DNA of 34,399 nt from Caulobacteraceae bacterium UBA5005 (GCA_002398405.1 DGYN01000125.1:432-34830); one strand, 5' to 3'; shown: positions 1 through 8,704, numbered from the stretch's first letter. The notes: a model not told the origin generated them from the sequence alone. Translations and numbers: made by a program.

Positions 1-606
1 CTGTGGATGCCGTCCTGGGGCGGGATGATCAACGGCCTGATGACGCTCTCGGGCGCCTGGGACAAGATCCGCACCGACCCGGTGATCCGGATGATGGTCA
101 CAGCGCTCGCCTTCTACGGCATGGCGACCTTCGAGGGTCCGCTGATGTCGATTCGGGCGGTGAATTCCCTGTCGCACTACACCGACTGGACCATCGGCCA
201 CGTCCACTCCGGCGCGCTGGGCTGGGTCGGCTTCATCAGCTTCGCGGCCATCTACTGCATGGTCCCGTGGCTGTGGAAGAAGGAACGCATCTACTCCAAC
301 CGCCTGATCGAGTGGCACTTCTGGATCGCGACGCTGGGCCTGCTGCTCTACATCGCGGCCATGTGGGTCTCCGGGATCATGGAGGGCCTTATGTGGCGGG
401 CCTATACGCCCGACGGCTTCCTCGCCTGGACCTTCATCGAGACCGTCTCGGCCAAGCACGTCGAGAACGTGATCCGGACCCTGGGCGGCGCCCTGTTCCT
501 CTCCGGCGCGGTGATCATGGCCTACAACCTGTGGCGCACGGTGCGCCTGCCCTCCACGACCGAGCAGCCGGCGCTGAACGCGCCCGTGCTCGCGGCCACA
601 GCCTAA
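1..606 (+). CDS. ccoN: cbb3-type cytochrome c oxidase subunit I (CcoN), 3' part
   Basis: This is the last 200 or so residues of the catalytic subunit of the cbb3 oxidase, which reduces oxygen to water at very low oxygen tension and pumps protons across the inner membrane. The frame is open from base 1, so the start lies outside the window. The decisive motif is G-H-V-H-S-G-A-L-G-W at bases 196-225: the two histidines, one residue apart, match the known axial ligands of haem b3 and of the low-spin haem b in CcoN. Several hydrophobic segments follow, consistent with the last membrane helices. The copper-B histidines would be upstream and cannot be checked. Twelve bases separate it from ccoO. 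Family assignment is firm because ccoO, ccoQ and ccoP follow in canonical order. Confidence 0.96.
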   Translation: MWMPSWGGMINGLMTLSGAWDKIRTDPVIRMMVTALAFYGMATFEGPLMSIRAVNSLSHYTDWTIGHVHSGALGWVGFISFAAIYCMVPWLWKKERIYSNRLIEWHFWIATLGLLLYIAAMWVSGIMEGLMWRAYTPDGFLAWTFIETVSAKHVENVIRTLGGALFLSGAVIMAYNLWRTVRLPSTTEQPALNAPVLAATA

Positions 607-618
607 GGACCGCGCCCC

Positions 619-1362
619 ATGCTGACCTGGAAATCCCACGGCAAGTTAGAGCGCAATTCGCTTCTGCTGGTCATCGGCATCATCTTCGTCGTCTCCATCG
701 GCGGCCTGGTAGAGATCGCGCCCCTGTTCTGGATCGAGAGCACGGTGGAGAAGGTCGACGGCATGCGGCCCTACACGCCGCTCGAGCAGGCCGGCCGCGA
801 CATCTATGTGCGCGAGGGTTGCCACACCTGCCATTCGCAGATGATCCGGCCCCTGCGGGACGAGGTCGAACGCTATGGCCACTACAGCCTCGCCGCCGAG
901 AGTATGTACGACCACCCCTTCCAGTGGGGCTCCAAGCGGACCGGTCCCGACCTCGCCCGGGTGGGCGGCAAATATTCCGACGCCTGGCAAAAGGAACACC
1001 TGACCGATCCGCGCGGCATGGTGCCGGAATCGGTGATGCCGCCCTACGCCTTCCTCAATGAGCGTGAGCTAAGCTTCAAGGACATCGAGGACCGGATGCG
1101 CGCCCTTCGCAGGGTCGGCGTCCCCTACACCGATGCGCAGATCGCCAACGCCAGGACCGACATCGCCGCCCAGGCGGACGAGTTCAGCTCGGACTCGGTC
1201 AACCTAAAGCGGCGCTATGGGACCAAGGTGGTCAACCGCGACTTCGATGGCGATCCCGACGTGATCACCGAGATGGACGCCCTGATCGCCTACCTGCAGA
1301 TGCTCGGGACCCTGGTGGATCTCAAGACCTACCAGGCCGCCGCGCCCGGCAACGAACGATAG
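619..1362 (+). CDS. ccoO: cbb3-type cytochrome c oxidase subunit II (CcoO), mono-haem
   Basis: CcoO is the membrane-anchored mono-haem cytochrome c subunit that passes electrons from CcoP to the CcoN active site. The 247-residue protein has one N-terminal membrane anchor (about residues 13-37) and a periplasmic cytochrome domain with the haem motif C68-H-T-C-H72. A methionine in P-E-S-V-M140-P-P is the likely sixth haem ligand. The length is normal for the family. The ATG at 619 lies 12 bases after the ccoN stop, and the protein starts with a family-typical sequence. Second gene of the cbb3 operon. Confidence 0.97.
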   Translation: MLTWKSHGKLERNSLLLVIGIIFVVSIGGLVEIAPLFWIESTVEKVDGMRPYTPLEQAGRDIYVREGCHTCHSQMIRPLRDEVERYGHYSLAAESMYDHPFQWGSKRTGPDLARVGGKYSDAWQKEHLTDPRGMVPESVMPPYAFLNERELSFKDIEDRMRALRRVGVPYTDAQIANARTDIAAQADEFSSDSVNLKRRYGTKVVNRDFDGDPDVITEMDALIAYLQMLGTLVDLKTYQAAAPGNER

Positions 1363-1375
1363 GGGCGCAGATCCA

Positions 1376-1531
1376 ATGACCTACGACACCGTCGCCCGCT
1401 TCGCCCAACAGGCCGGCACCCTCTATTTCCTGATGATCTTCGCCGGCGGCGCCGCCTACGCGCTGTGGCCGAAGAATAAGGAAGGGTTCCGCCGCGCCGC
1501 CCGCCTCCCGCTCGAAGAGGAGGAGCTCTAG
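1376..1531 (+). CDS. ccoQ: cbb3-type oxidase small subunit CcoQ (FixQ)
   Basis: This 51-residue protein sits between ccoO and ccoP, the standard position of ccoQ. It has one membrane helix at about residues 16-33, then a W-P-K-N-K motif and a charged tail ending in E-E-E-E-L. CcoQ stabilises the interaction of CcoP with the CcoNO core. The ATG lies 13 bases after the ccoO stop. The TAG stop shares its last base with the GTG start of ccoP (TAGTG), so translation of the two is probably coupled. Identification rests on size, topology and context, since the family has little sequence conservation. Confidence 0.9.
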   Translation: MTYDTVARFAQQAGTLYFLMIFAGGAAYALWPKNKEGFRRAARLPLEEEEL

Positions 1532-2400
1532 TGCCCCGCCCGGATAAAAAGACCTCAGACCAGGAGCAGGCCCCGTCCACAGGCCATGAGTGGGACGGGA
1601 TCGTCGAGCTGGACAATCCCCTGCCCCGCTGGTGGCTGTGGGTGTTCTACGCCAGCATCGTCTTCGCCATCGGCTATTGGGTGGTCATGCCCGCATGGCC
1701 AGGGATTAGCGGCTACACCAAGGGCGTCCGCAACCATTCCGACCGCGTCAATGTGGCCAAGGCGCTGCAGGACCTCGACCAGGTGCGGGGCGCGAGGCTC
1801 GTGCAACTGCGCGACAAAACGCTTGAGGAGATTGAGGCCGATCCGGCCCTGCAGTCCTATGCCCTGACGGTCGGCCAATCGGTGTTCGGCGACAACTGCG
1901 CCACCTGCCACGGGCAAGGCGGCGTCGGGGGCAAGGGCTACGCCAACCTTAGGGACGATGTCTGGCTGTGGGGCGGGAGCCTTGGCGATATCCACCACAC
2001 CATCAGCGTCGGCGTCCGCGCCGGCGGGACCGAGACCCGCAACTCCCGAATGCCCGCCTTCGGACGCGACGAGATGCTGAGCGAGGCGCAGCGCGCGGAT
2101 CTGACCGAGTATGTAGTCGCCCTCTCCGGCCGAGCGGCGGACCCCGCCGCCGTGGCCCGCGCAGCGCCGCCGTTCGCCCAGCACTGCGCCTCCTGCCATG
2201 GTGCGCAGGGCAAGGGCGACATGACCAAGGGCGCGCCAGATCTTACCGATCGCGAGTGGCTGAACGGCTCGCGCCGCGAGGACATCGCAATGCAGCTGTT
2301 CACTGGGCGAGGCGGCGTCATGCCCGCCTGGCGGGACCGGTTCCGGCCCGAGGTGGTCAAGGCCCTGGCCGTCTATGTCCACGCGAACGCCGGCGGGTAA
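1531..2400 (+). CDS. ccoP: cbb3-type cytochrome c oxidase subunit III (CcoP), di-haem
   Basis: CcoP is the di-haem cytochrome c subunit that accepts electrons from soluble cytochromes. The 289-residue protein begins with a GTG codon overlapping the ccoQ stop. It has the D-N-P-L-P-R-W-W motif that precedes the membrane helix (about residues 35-55) in CcoP proteins. Two cytochrome c domains follow, with haem motifs C123-A-T-C-H127 and C219-A-S-C-H223. The domain order and length are normal. The small c-type cytochromes encoded at 25.7-27.3 kb are possible electron donors, which is an inference. Confidence 0.97.
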   Translation: MPRPDKKTSDQEQAPSTGHEWDGIVELDNPLPRWWLWVFYASIVFAIGYWVVMPAWPGISGYTKGVRNHSDRVNVAKALQDLDQVRGARLVQLRDKTLEEIEADPALQSYALTVGQSVFGDNCATCHGQGGVGGKGYANLRDDVWLWGGSLGDIHHTISVGVRAGGTETRNSRMPAFGRDEMLSEAQRADLTEYVVALSGRAADPAAVARAAPPFAQHCASCHGAQGKGDMTKGAPDLTDREWLNGSRREDIAMQLFTGRGGVMPAWRDRFRPEVVKALAVYVHANAGG

Positions 2401-2404
2401 ACCG

Positions 2405-3883
2405 ATGAACACCCGTCCTGAGTTCAACGCGGCGCGACCGCTCTCGGCGGCCGATGAGGCGCGCCGGAACGCGATCTTCGGCGGCGGGCTCTACGCCAAG
2501 CGGACGACAATCCATCCCAAGCTGGTCCATGGCCGCTGGCGCAACATCAAGTGGGTCCTGCTGGCGGTGACCCTGGCCATCTATTACGGCGCGCCGTGGA
2601 TCCGCTGGGCCCGTCCCGAGGGCATGCCGCAGCAGGCCATACTGGTCGATTTTTCGGCCGGCCGGTTCTACTTCTTCGGCCTGCATCTGTGGCCGCAGGA
2701 GATCTATTACGTCACCGGGCTTCTGGTCATCGCGGCCCTGGCCCTGTTCCTGGTCACCGCCCTGTTCGGGCGCCTGTGGTGCGGCTACACCTGTCCGCAG
2801 ACCATCTGGACCGATCTCTACATCCTGGTGGAACGCGCCTTCGAAGGCGACCGCAACGCGCGGCTCAAGCTCGACGCCGCGCCCACGTCCTTCGACAAGG
2901 TCTGGCGCAAGGGCGGCAAGCACGCCGTGTGGCTGGCCATCGCGTTTTGGACCGGCGGCGCCTGGAACCTCTACTTCCATGACGCGCCGACCGTGGTGAG
3001 CGACTTCTGGACCGGATCGGCGGCGTTGACGGTCTACCTGTCCTTCGCCGCCCTGACGCTGACCACCTACAGCCTCGCCGGCCTGATGCGCGAGCAGGTG
3101 TGCACCTATATGTGCCCCTGGCCCCGGATCCAGGGCGCCATGATCGATCGCGACACCCTGCAGGTCACCTACCGGCACGACCGCGGCGAGCCGCGCGGGC
3201 CGCACAAGAAAGACCAGACCTGGGACGGCCGTGGCGACTGCATCGACTGCAACCAGTGCGCCGTGGTCTGCCCCATGGGCATCGATATCCGGAACGGGCC
3301 ACAGTTCGAGTGCATCAATTGCGGCCTGTGCGCCGACGCCTGCGACGAGATCATGGTCAAGGTCGGCCGTCCCAAGGGGCTGATCGCCTACGACACCGAC
3401 GCGGCCGTGCTGGCGCGCGCCGACAAGGTGAAGGCGAGCTACCGCCTGGTGCGTCCCCGGACCCTGTTCTACGTCATCCTCCTGGCAGGCGTGTCCGGAC
3501 TGATGATCTGGGGCCTCAGCCATCGCGCCCCGACGGTGGTCAGCGTCAGCCGTGACCGCAATCCGACCCACGTCACCATGCGCGATGGCTCGGTCCGTGA
3601 CGGCTACACCCTGCGCGTTTCGAACCGCACGCTCGAGGCCAAGGCCTATGTGGTCTCGGTCGAGGGTCTGCCAGGGGCCGTGATCCACGCGCCCGGAGAG
3701 AAGGGATCGGGTTCGACCTTCACCCTCAAGGCCCCGGCCGACGCCAGCCGAAGCGCCAAGTTGTTCGTAACCGCCCCCGAGAACGATGCGCGCCCGGCCT
3801 CGTTGCCGGTGACCTTCCTTATCCAAAGCGGGGACGACATCGTGCGCGAGAAATCCACCTTCATTTCCGGAGACGGCCGATGA
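2405..3883 (+). CDS. ccoG: cytochrome c oxidase accessory protein CcoG (FixG/RdxA), 4Fe-4S membrane protein
   Basis: CcoG is a membrane-bound ferredoxin-like protein needed for cbb3 maturation and reported to act as a cupric reductase that supplies Cu(I) to the oxidase. The chosen ATG at 2405 gives 492 residues; an in-frame start 30 bases upstream would run into ccoP. Several membrane helices precede two four-cysteine clusters. The first is C279-x2-C282-x2-C285-x3-C289-P, the second C303-x2-C306-x2-C309-x3-C313. Two further conserved cysteine motifs, W-C-G-Y-T-C-P and C-T-Y-M-C-P, lie in the membrane part. The C-terminal periplasmic Ig-like domain follows a last helix. The stop overlaps ccoH as ATGA. 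Confidence 0.97.
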   Translation: MNTRPEFNAARPLSAADEARRNAIFGGGLYAKRTTIHPKLVHGRWRNIKWVLLAVTLAIYYGAPWIRWARPEGMPQQAILVDFSAGRFYFFGLHLWPQEIYYVTGLLVIAALALFLVTALFGRLWCGYTCPQTIWTDLYILVERAFEGDRNARLKLDAAPTSFDKVWRKGGKHAVWLAIAFWTGGAWNLYFHDAPTVVSDFWTGSAALTVYLSFAALTLTTYSLAGLMREQVCTYMCPWPRIQGAMIDRDTLQVTYRHDRGEPRGPHKKDQTWDGRGDCIDCNQCAVVCPMGIDIRNGPQFECINCGLCADACDEIMVKVGRPKGLIAYDTDAAVLARADKVKASYRLVRPRTLFYVILLAGVSGLMIWGLSHRAPTVVSVSRDRNPTHVTMRDGSVRDGYTLRVSNRTLEAKAYVVSVEGLPGAVIHAPGEKGSGSTFTLKAPADASRSAKLFVTAPENDARPASLPVTFLIQSGDDIVREKSTFISGDGR

Positions 3884-4362
3884 CCGCCGAAGCCGCGCCC
3901 TTCCGGCTGACCGGATTGCATGTCCTTGGCGGCATCATCGCCTTCTTTGCCCTGGTGATCGGGGCCGACGTATGGTTCGCGGTCCTGGCCTACCGCAGCT
4001 TCTCGGGCCAGGTGGCGGACAACCCCTATGAGGCCGGGATCCTCTACAATCGCACCATCGAGCAGCGGCGCGCGGAAGCCGCGCTGGGCTGGACGGCGCA
4101 GGCCGAGGTCGCCAACGACGCCGTCATCCTGACCTTCCAGGACCGGGAGGGCGCGCCGCTGGAGGGCCTCAAGGTCACCGCCGAACTCGTCCGCCCCGCC
4201 ACCGAGGCCGGCAGGATCAGCCTGAGCCTCAAACCCGCCGGCGATGGCGCCTATCGCGCCGCCGCACCGGGGCTGAAGGGCGCGTGGGATGTCCGCGCAC
4301 GGGCCGTGGCGCCTAGCGGCGAAACCTTCGAGATCGAGCGCCGGGTAACCCTCCATGACTGA
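3880..4362 (+). CDS. ccoH: cbb3 oxidase assembly protein CcoH (FixH)
   Basis: FixH/CcoH is a small membrane protein needed to assemble active cbb3 oxidase. The 160-residue protein has one N-terminal membrane helix (about residues 10-33) followed by the family-typical N-P-Y-E-A-G-x-x-Y-N motif. A periplasmic beta-rich domain makes up the rest. The start overlaps the ccoG stop (ATGA) and the end overlaps the ccoI start by 8 bases, so the assembly genes are probably translationally coupled. Confidence 0.94.
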   Translation: MTAEAAPFRLTGLHVLGGIIAFFALVIGADVWFAVLAYRSFSGQVADNPYEAGILYNRTIEQRRAEAALGWTAQAEVANDAVILTFQDREGAPLEGLKVTAELVRPATEAGRISLSLKPAGDGAYRAAAPGLKGAWDVRARAVAPSGETFEIERRVTLHD

Positions 4363-6526
4363 CGCCGCCCTGCCCTCTCCCGCCCTCGACGCCTTTATCC
4401 GGCGGGACGGAAAGACCGACCGCGTCGAGTTGCTGATCAAGGGCGCCCACTGCGCAAGCTGCATGACGCGCATCGAGCGGGCGGCCAAGGCGATGCCCGG
4501 CGTCGCCACCGCCCGCTTCAACCTGACCACCGGCAAGCTCTCGGTCGCCAGCGAGACAGGACGCGCCGATCCCGCGAGGCTGATCGAGGCGGTGACCGCG
4601 CTCGGCTTCACCGCCGTACCCTACGATCCCGCCGAGGCGCTGGCCGAGGATGACCGGACCGGCCGCGAGCTGGTGCTGGCCCTGGGCGTCGCGGGGTTTG
4701 GGGCGATGAACGTGATGATGTTCACCGTGCCCGTCTGGGCCGGTCTGTTCGGCCAGGAGCTGGGGCCTGAGACGCGCACCGTGCTGCTTTGGCTGGCCGC
4801 CCTGGTGGCCGCGCCCTGCGCCCTGTTCGCCGGGATGCCGTTCTTCCGCTCGGCCTTCGCCTCGTTGCGGAAGGGCAAGGCCAATATGGACGTGCCGATC
4901 TCAATCGGCGTCTTGCTCACCCTGGCGGTGAGCTTTTCGGAAACGGCGCTTGGCGGACCACACGCCTATTTCGACGCCGCCGTCATGCTGCTCTTCCTGC
5001 TGCTCATCGGCCGCTACCTGGATCACCGGCTGCGGAGGAACGCGAGGTCCGCCGCGCGCCACCTCCTGGCCCTGCAGGTCCCCATGGCGGTTCGGCTGGA
5101 CGGACGCGGTGTGCGCCACGGCGTTCCGGTGGCCGAGGTCATGCCGGGTGACCTGTTGGCGGTCCCGGCCGGCGAGCGTGCGCCGGTGGACGGGCTGGTG
5201 GAGCGAGGATCCTCGGAGGTCGACAACAGTCTGATCAGCGGCGAATGCCTGCCCGTTTCCGTCGGTCCGGGCGCCAAGCTCTATGCCGGCGCGCTCAACC
5301 AATCGGGCGAGCTGATCCTTCGCGCCCTCGCCGCCTCCCAGGACTCGGCGATCGCGGCCATCGCCCGGCTGATGGAGGCTGGAACTCAGAGCCGGTCGGC
5401 CTATGTCCGTCTCGCCGACAAGGCGGCGGCGATCTATGTGCCCGTCGTCCACTCGGTCGCGCTCATGACCTTCGCGGGCGGTTGGCTGCTGGGGCTTGGA
5501 CCGCGCGAAGCGCTGCTGCGCGCCGCGGCCGTGCTGATCGTCACCTGCCCCTGCGCCCTGGGCCTCGCCGTGCCGGCGGTGCAGGTCGCGGCGAGCGGGA
5601 GACTGTTCCGCAAGGGCGTCCTGGTGAAATCCGGCGCCGCCTTCGAGCGGTTGTCAGAAGTCGACTCCATCTTTTTCGACAAGACCGGCGTCCTCACGCA
5701 AGGCCGGCCTCAACTAATCGGCGCCGACCCGGCGCTGGTGGCGCTGGCCGCGCCCCTTGCGCGAGGTTCGCATCACCCGCTCGCGAAAGCCCTGGCCGAC
5801 GCCGCCGGCCCGGGCATGGCGGCGAACAACATCGTCGAGACCGCAGGATCAGGCGTCGAGGGCATCGTCAAAGGCCGCAGGGCAAGGCTAGGCCGGGCCG
5901 AATTCGTTGGCGCGGTCAGCGAGGGGTCGGCGACCGAACTGTGGTTCGCTCTGGGAGCCGAAGAGCCGATCCGCTTCGCCTTTCACGACGCGCTGCGGCC
6001 CGAAGCCGTTTCGGTCCTGCAAGAGCTTCGGCGCATGGGCTATAGGCTGGCGCTCCTATCCGGTGATGTGCCCGCGGCGGCCAGATCCGCAGCCGAGGCG
6101 CTCGGCCTGGATGAATGGCACGGCGCGATGACGCCGGCCGGCAAGGCCGCCATGATCGACCGGGCGAAAGCCGCGGGACACAAGGTCCTGATGGTGGGTG
6201 ACGGGCTGAACGACGCCGCCGCGCTGGCCAAGGCGCACGCCTCCATGGCGCCGGGCGCGGCTATCGAAGCCAGCCAGAACGCCGCCGACTGCGTCTATGC
6301 GGGCGGCAATCTCTCAGCCATTCCGCTGACTCTGACGATCGCCCGTCAGACGCGCAAACGGGCCGTGGAGAATTTCACCTTCGCCGCGCTCTATAATGCA
6401 GTGGCTACCCCGGCGGCGATGATCGGCCTGGTCAATCCGTTCATCGCGGCCCTGGCTATGTCAGGATCGTCGCTGGTGGTGACCCTGAACGCCTTGAGGA
6501 TCAGCTTCGCCGGGAGGCGCGCATGA
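4355..6526 (+). CDS. ccoI: copper-translocating P1B-type ATPase CcoI (FixI)
   Basis: CcoI exports copper into the periplasm for insertion into the cbb3 oxidase. The 723-residue protein has an N-terminal heavy-metal-associated domain with C33-A-S-C36. The membrane metal-binding motif is C398-P-C400. The phosphorylation motif is D442-K-T-G and the hinge motif G615-D-G-L-N-D620. The actuator loop reads S-G-E rather than T-G-E, as is usual for FixI-type pumps. Gene position between ccoH and ccoS separates it from general copper-efflux CopA. The last base triplet overlaps the ccoS start (ATGA). Confidence 0.97.
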   Translation: MTDAALPSPALDAFIRRDGKTDRVELLIKGAHCASCMTRIERAAKAMPGVATARFNLTTGKLSVASETGRADPARLIEAVTALGFTAVPYDPAEALAEDDRTGRELVLALGVAGFGAMNVMMFTVPVWAGLFGQELGPETRTVLLWLAALVAAPCALFAGMPFFRSAFASLRKGKANMDVPISIGVLLTLAVSFSETALGGPHAYFDAAVMLLFLLLIGRYLDHRLRRNARSAARHLLALQVPMAVRLDGRGVRHGVPVAEVMPGDLLAVPAGERAPVDGLVERGSSEVDNSLISGECLPVSVGPGAKLYAGALNQSGELILRALAASQDSAIAAIARLMEAGTQSRSAYVRLADKAAAIYVPVVHSVALMTFAGGWLLGLGPREALLRAAAVLIVTCPCALGLAVPAVQVAASGRLFRKGVLVKSGAAFERLSEVDSIFFDKTGVLTQGRPQLIGADPALVALAAPLARGSHHPLAKALADAAGPGMAANNIVETAGSGVEGIVKGRRARLGRAEFVGAVSEGSATELWFALGAEEPIRFAFHDALRPEAVSVLQELRRMGYRLALLSGDVPAAARSAAEALGLDEWHGAMTPAGKAAMIDRAKAAGHKVLMVGDGLNDAAALAKAHASMAPGAAIEASQNAADCVYAGGNLSAIPLTLTIARQTRKRAVENFTFAALYNAVATPAAMIGLVNPFIAALAMSGSSLVVTLNALRISFAGRRA

Positions 6527-6681
6527 ACCTGCTTCTGTTCCTGGGGCCGTTTTCCGTCGGCCTGGGGCTTCTCGGCCTTGGCGCCTTCGCTTGGAGCCTG
6601 CGCGACGGACAATACGATGATCCCAAGGGAGACGCGGGGAGAATCCTCGATGATCATCTCAGCCAAGGTCCCGCTGACTGA
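6523..6681 (+). CDS. ccoS: cbb3-type oxidase assembly protein CcoS (FixS)
   Basis: The 52-residue product has one membrane helix (about residues 3-24) followed by the tail D-G-Q-Y-D-D-P-x4-G-R-I-L, which matches the conserved G-Q-F-D-D...R-I-L tail of CcoS. CcoS is required for cofactor insertion into cbb3 oxidase. The ATG overlaps the ccoI stop. It is the last gene of the operon: one base separates its stop from the stop of the converging SpoIIAA-like gene, leaving no room for a terminator between them. Confidence 0.93.
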   Translation: MNLLLFLGPFSVGLGLLGLGAFAWSLRDGQYDDPKGDAGRILDDHLSQGPAD

Positions 6682-6682
6682 G

Positions 6683-7054
6683 CTACCCCCGGCCTTCGAC
6701 GAAGCGCAGGGCTTCCTCGCGGTCCTCTGGTTTGAACACCCGGTAGGTGACGTGGGGCAACAGGGCGCTCTCCACCCGGGCGGCGCCTCTGATCCACGCC
6801 TCGTCGGCGACGATCGCGACCCTGCCAAAGCGGTTGAGCTGCCCGAGCAGAGGAAGGACGCGCTGGATGTGAGCCCCAAGGCCCGTCAGCTGAATTCCGT
6901 CGAGCGAATGGCACTCCGCGAAGACGTGGACAGTCCCGTGCAGCCGCATGGCCTGCTCGAGGTGGTCCGTGGCGGCCTGAAGGTCGGCGCCGGTGACCTC
7001 ATGGCTGACCCTGACCGCAATGACATCGCTCTCGCTGTCGAGGAATTCGATCAT
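6683..7054 (-). CDS. SpoIIAA-like (STAS-fold) protein
   Basis: A 123-residue soluble protein resembling the SpoIIAA-like family (PF11964). The family adopts a STAS-like fold and occurs widely in proteobacteria without a settled biochemical role. Visible signs are the alternating hydrophobic strand and helix pattern, the A-x-H-x-L-D region and the late R-V-F-x-x-x-D-x-x-x-A-x-x-F-V-E segment. The start at 7054 is preceded by AGGAGG at five-base spacing. It is the third gene of a minus-strand operon with the peroxidase and the membrane protein, only 9 bases after the peroxidase stop. A role in stress signalling is an inference from context. Confidence 0.75.
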   Translation of the reverse strand: MIEFLDSESDVIAVRVSHEVTGADLQAATDHLEQAMRLHGTVHVFAECHSLDGIQLTGLGAHIQRVLPLLGQLNRFGRVAIVADEAWIRGAARVESALLPHVTYRVFKPEDREEALRFVEGRG

Positions 7055-7063
7055 CCCGGCCTC

Positions 7064-8089
7064 CTAGGTTCGCGCCGTGCAGCGGTTGGCGGGCCTGGCG
7101 AACTTGACGCCCTTGATGAAGGCGCGATCGGTCAGGGTGTCGAGAAAGAGTGAGAGATCGGCCGCGTCGCTGTCGCTGAGCGCGGGGGCAGGACCGCCGT
7201 CCTTGTCACGGGTGTGGGCCCGGATCGAGCCCGACAGGCTGGCGATCGATCCATCATGCATGAATGGACCGGTCTCGCCGACATTGCGAAGGGAGGGCGT
7301 GCGGAACAGGTTGGCGTCCCGCCGCCGGCCCGTCTTGCTCTCCAGGCCCGTATCGCGCGCGGCGGGCGGCAGGCCGATGTCATGGAAGGCGTAGTCGGTG
7401 AAGTTCTGGCCGCTGTGGCAGGTCACGCAACCCTTTTCCTTGAACAGCGCCTCGCCCCGATTCGCCTGCTCGCTGACCGCCACCGCCTCACCCCGCCTCC
7501 GGCGGTCGTAAGGGGAGTCAAAGGAAAGCAGGGTGCGCTGGAAGGAGGCGAGCGCCTTGGCGATGGTCTTGACGCTGATGGCGCCGTTCTCTTCGGGGAA
7601 GGCGGCCGCGAACTGGCGGCGATAGCATTCGTCCTTGTTGAGCCGCCGGATCAGTTCAGCCTCCATCCCGGCCATGCCCATCTCCACGGGATGCGCGCCA
7701 AAGATCGGATTGGGCGCCTGGGCTTCGAGACTGACGGCGGTGGGATCGGCCCAGGTCAGGGGGGAAGCGTAGGCGATGTTGGCGAGGCCGGGCGCGTTCC
7801 GCTTGCCCATGGAGCCGTCGACGCCCCGATGGGTTGTCAGGAGTTCAGAGAAGCCCCTGTGCTGCTGATGGCAGGTGCCGCAGTTCATGGAAAAATTGCG
7901 CGACAGGGCCGGCTCGTAGAACAGGCGATGCCCAAGATCGACCTTGGCCTGGGACATGGGATTGTCGGCCGGCACAGGGGGAGGCGCGACGCCCGCCGGC
8001 AGGCGCCAGTCGAAGTCCGGCGCAGCGGCGGCCGCGGAGAGGAAGGCGGCGCCGGCAAGACCCCCGGCCAGGGCAAGAATGGCTTTCAT
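7064..8089 (-). CDS. di-haem cytochrome c peroxidase (CcpA/MauG superfamily)
   Basis: A periplasmic enzyme of 341 residues that probably reduces hydrogen peroxide with electrons from c-type cytochromes. An N-terminal signal peptide ends in a run of alanines near residue 23. Two haem motifs are present, C70-G-T-C-H74 and C221-V-T-C-H225, as in bacterial di-haem peroxidases. The family-typical segments around S-L-E-x-Q-A, T-P-S-L-R-N-V and F-M-H-D-G are also visible. The ATG at 8089 overlaps the stop of the upstream membrane protein gene (ATGA); a start 12 codons earlier would lose the signal-peptide context. MauG-like oxidase activity cannot be ruled out. The operon faces a perfect FixK dyad, so induction at low oxygen is likely. 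Confidence 0.9.
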   Translation of the reverse strand: MKAILALAGGLAGAAFLSAAAAAPDFDWRLPAGVAPPPVPADNPMSQAKVDLGHRLFYEPALSRNFSMNCGTCHQQHRGFSELLTTHRGVDGSMGKRNAPGLANIAYASPLTWADPTAVSLEAQAPNPIFGAHPVEMGMAGMEAELIRRLNKDECYRRQFAAAFPEENGAISVKTIAKALASFQRTLLSFDSPYDRRRRGEAVAVSEQANRGEALFKEKGCVTCHSGQNFTDYAFHDIGLPPAARDTGLESKTGRRRDANLFRTPSLRNVGETGPFMHDGSIASLSGSIRAHTRDKDGGPAPALSDSDAADLSLFLDTLTDRAFIKGVKFARPANRCTART

Positions 8090-8583
8090 CTTGGCGTCCC
8101 GATGGTTCGGGCCGAAGATCGCCACGCGAACCCGGCGAGCAACAGCCAGCCCAGTTTGAGCCCTTCAGCCACGATGTAGATGCTGTGAAGGTTGGACCCG
8201 GGGGCGGCGTCACCCGAGATCACGGCAAGAGTCCGCACATCCAGGGCGGGGAGCAGCCAAAACGCCTGAAAGAGAATGACGGCGGCCGGGCCGCTCAAGG
8301 CCAGGGCGGCGCGGCGGCTGGCCCCCGCCGCGGCCAGCAGGGCGCAAATCCCGAGCAGAACGAGATCCAGCCAGTTGTAGACCTGGAAGGTGCGCCGGCC
8401 GACGTCGAGCGCCACGGGGAGGCTGAGAGAGGACGCCAGGAACTTCGCCGGCGTCGCGACGAACGCCACGCCAAGCCCAACACCGGCCCAGAGGATCAAG
8501 AGGCGCGGCAGGATCAAAGACAGACGGCCGGTGGATACCAGGGGGGCGCGAGCGTTGAAGGGGCTCGCCTCTAGAGAGCTCAT
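8086..8583 (-). CDS. conserved four-helix membrane protein of unknown function
   Basis: A 165-residue inner-membrane protein with four predicted helices: about residues 20-40, 65-83, 86-104 and 137-155. It has the segment T-P-A-K-F-L-A-S-S-L-S-L-P-V-A-L-D-V-G between helices 1 and 2. I do not recognise a named domain. The ATG at 8583 is preceded by AAGG at suitable spacing; the GTG at 8613 has none and would lie at or before the likely transcription start. It is the first gene of the minus-strand operon and overlaps the peroxidase gene, so it may help in haem-protein function or peroxide tolerance, which is an inference. Confidence 0.8.
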   Translation of the reverse strand: MSSLEASPFNARAPLVSTGRLSLILPRLLILWAGVGLGVAFVATPAKFLASSLSLPVALDVGRRTFQVYNWLDLVLLGICALLAAAGASRRAALALSGPAAVILFQAFWLLPALDVRTLAVISGDAAPGSNLHSIYIVAEGLKLGWLLLAGFAWRSSARTIGTPR

Positions 8584-8646
8584 GGGTCTGCGCCTTGCAA
8601 GGGTAAGCAACACCCTTGGAGTTGATCGCGTTGGCCGATGAGCGCT

Positions 8647-8660
8647 TTGACCCAGGTCAA
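8647..8660 (-). promoter_or_regulatory. FixK/FNR-type dyad for the peroxidase operon
   Basis: Perfect dyad TTGACCCAGGTCAA (both TTGA/TCAA half-sites intact). The centre is 70.5 bases before the ATG at 8583, allowing a class II promoter with a leader of about 29 bases for the minus-strand operon. It may also contribute to hemN on the other side. Confidence 0.8.
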
Positions 8661-8690
8661 GTCGTGACGCGGAGGCAAGCAGCAGCCGGT

Positions 8691-8704
8691 TTGATCCAGA
8701 TCAC
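8691..8704 (+). promoter_or_regulatory. FixK/FNR-type dyad for hemN
   Basis: TTGATCCAGATCAC, one mismatch in the last base from the FNR consensus. Its centre is 59.5 bases before the hemN start chosen here, the same spacing as at the other FixK-type promoters in this window. Confidence 0.75.

Noticed and set aside
3..1061. 352-aa open frame overlapping ccoN and ccoO
   Set aside because: Arg/Pro-rich shadow frame of two well-supported cbb3 genes, with no recognisable domain.
2357..3826. 489-aa minus-strand open frame opposite ccoG
   Set aside because: Shadow caused by high GC; the plus strand carries a clear CcoG with both iron-sulfur motifs.
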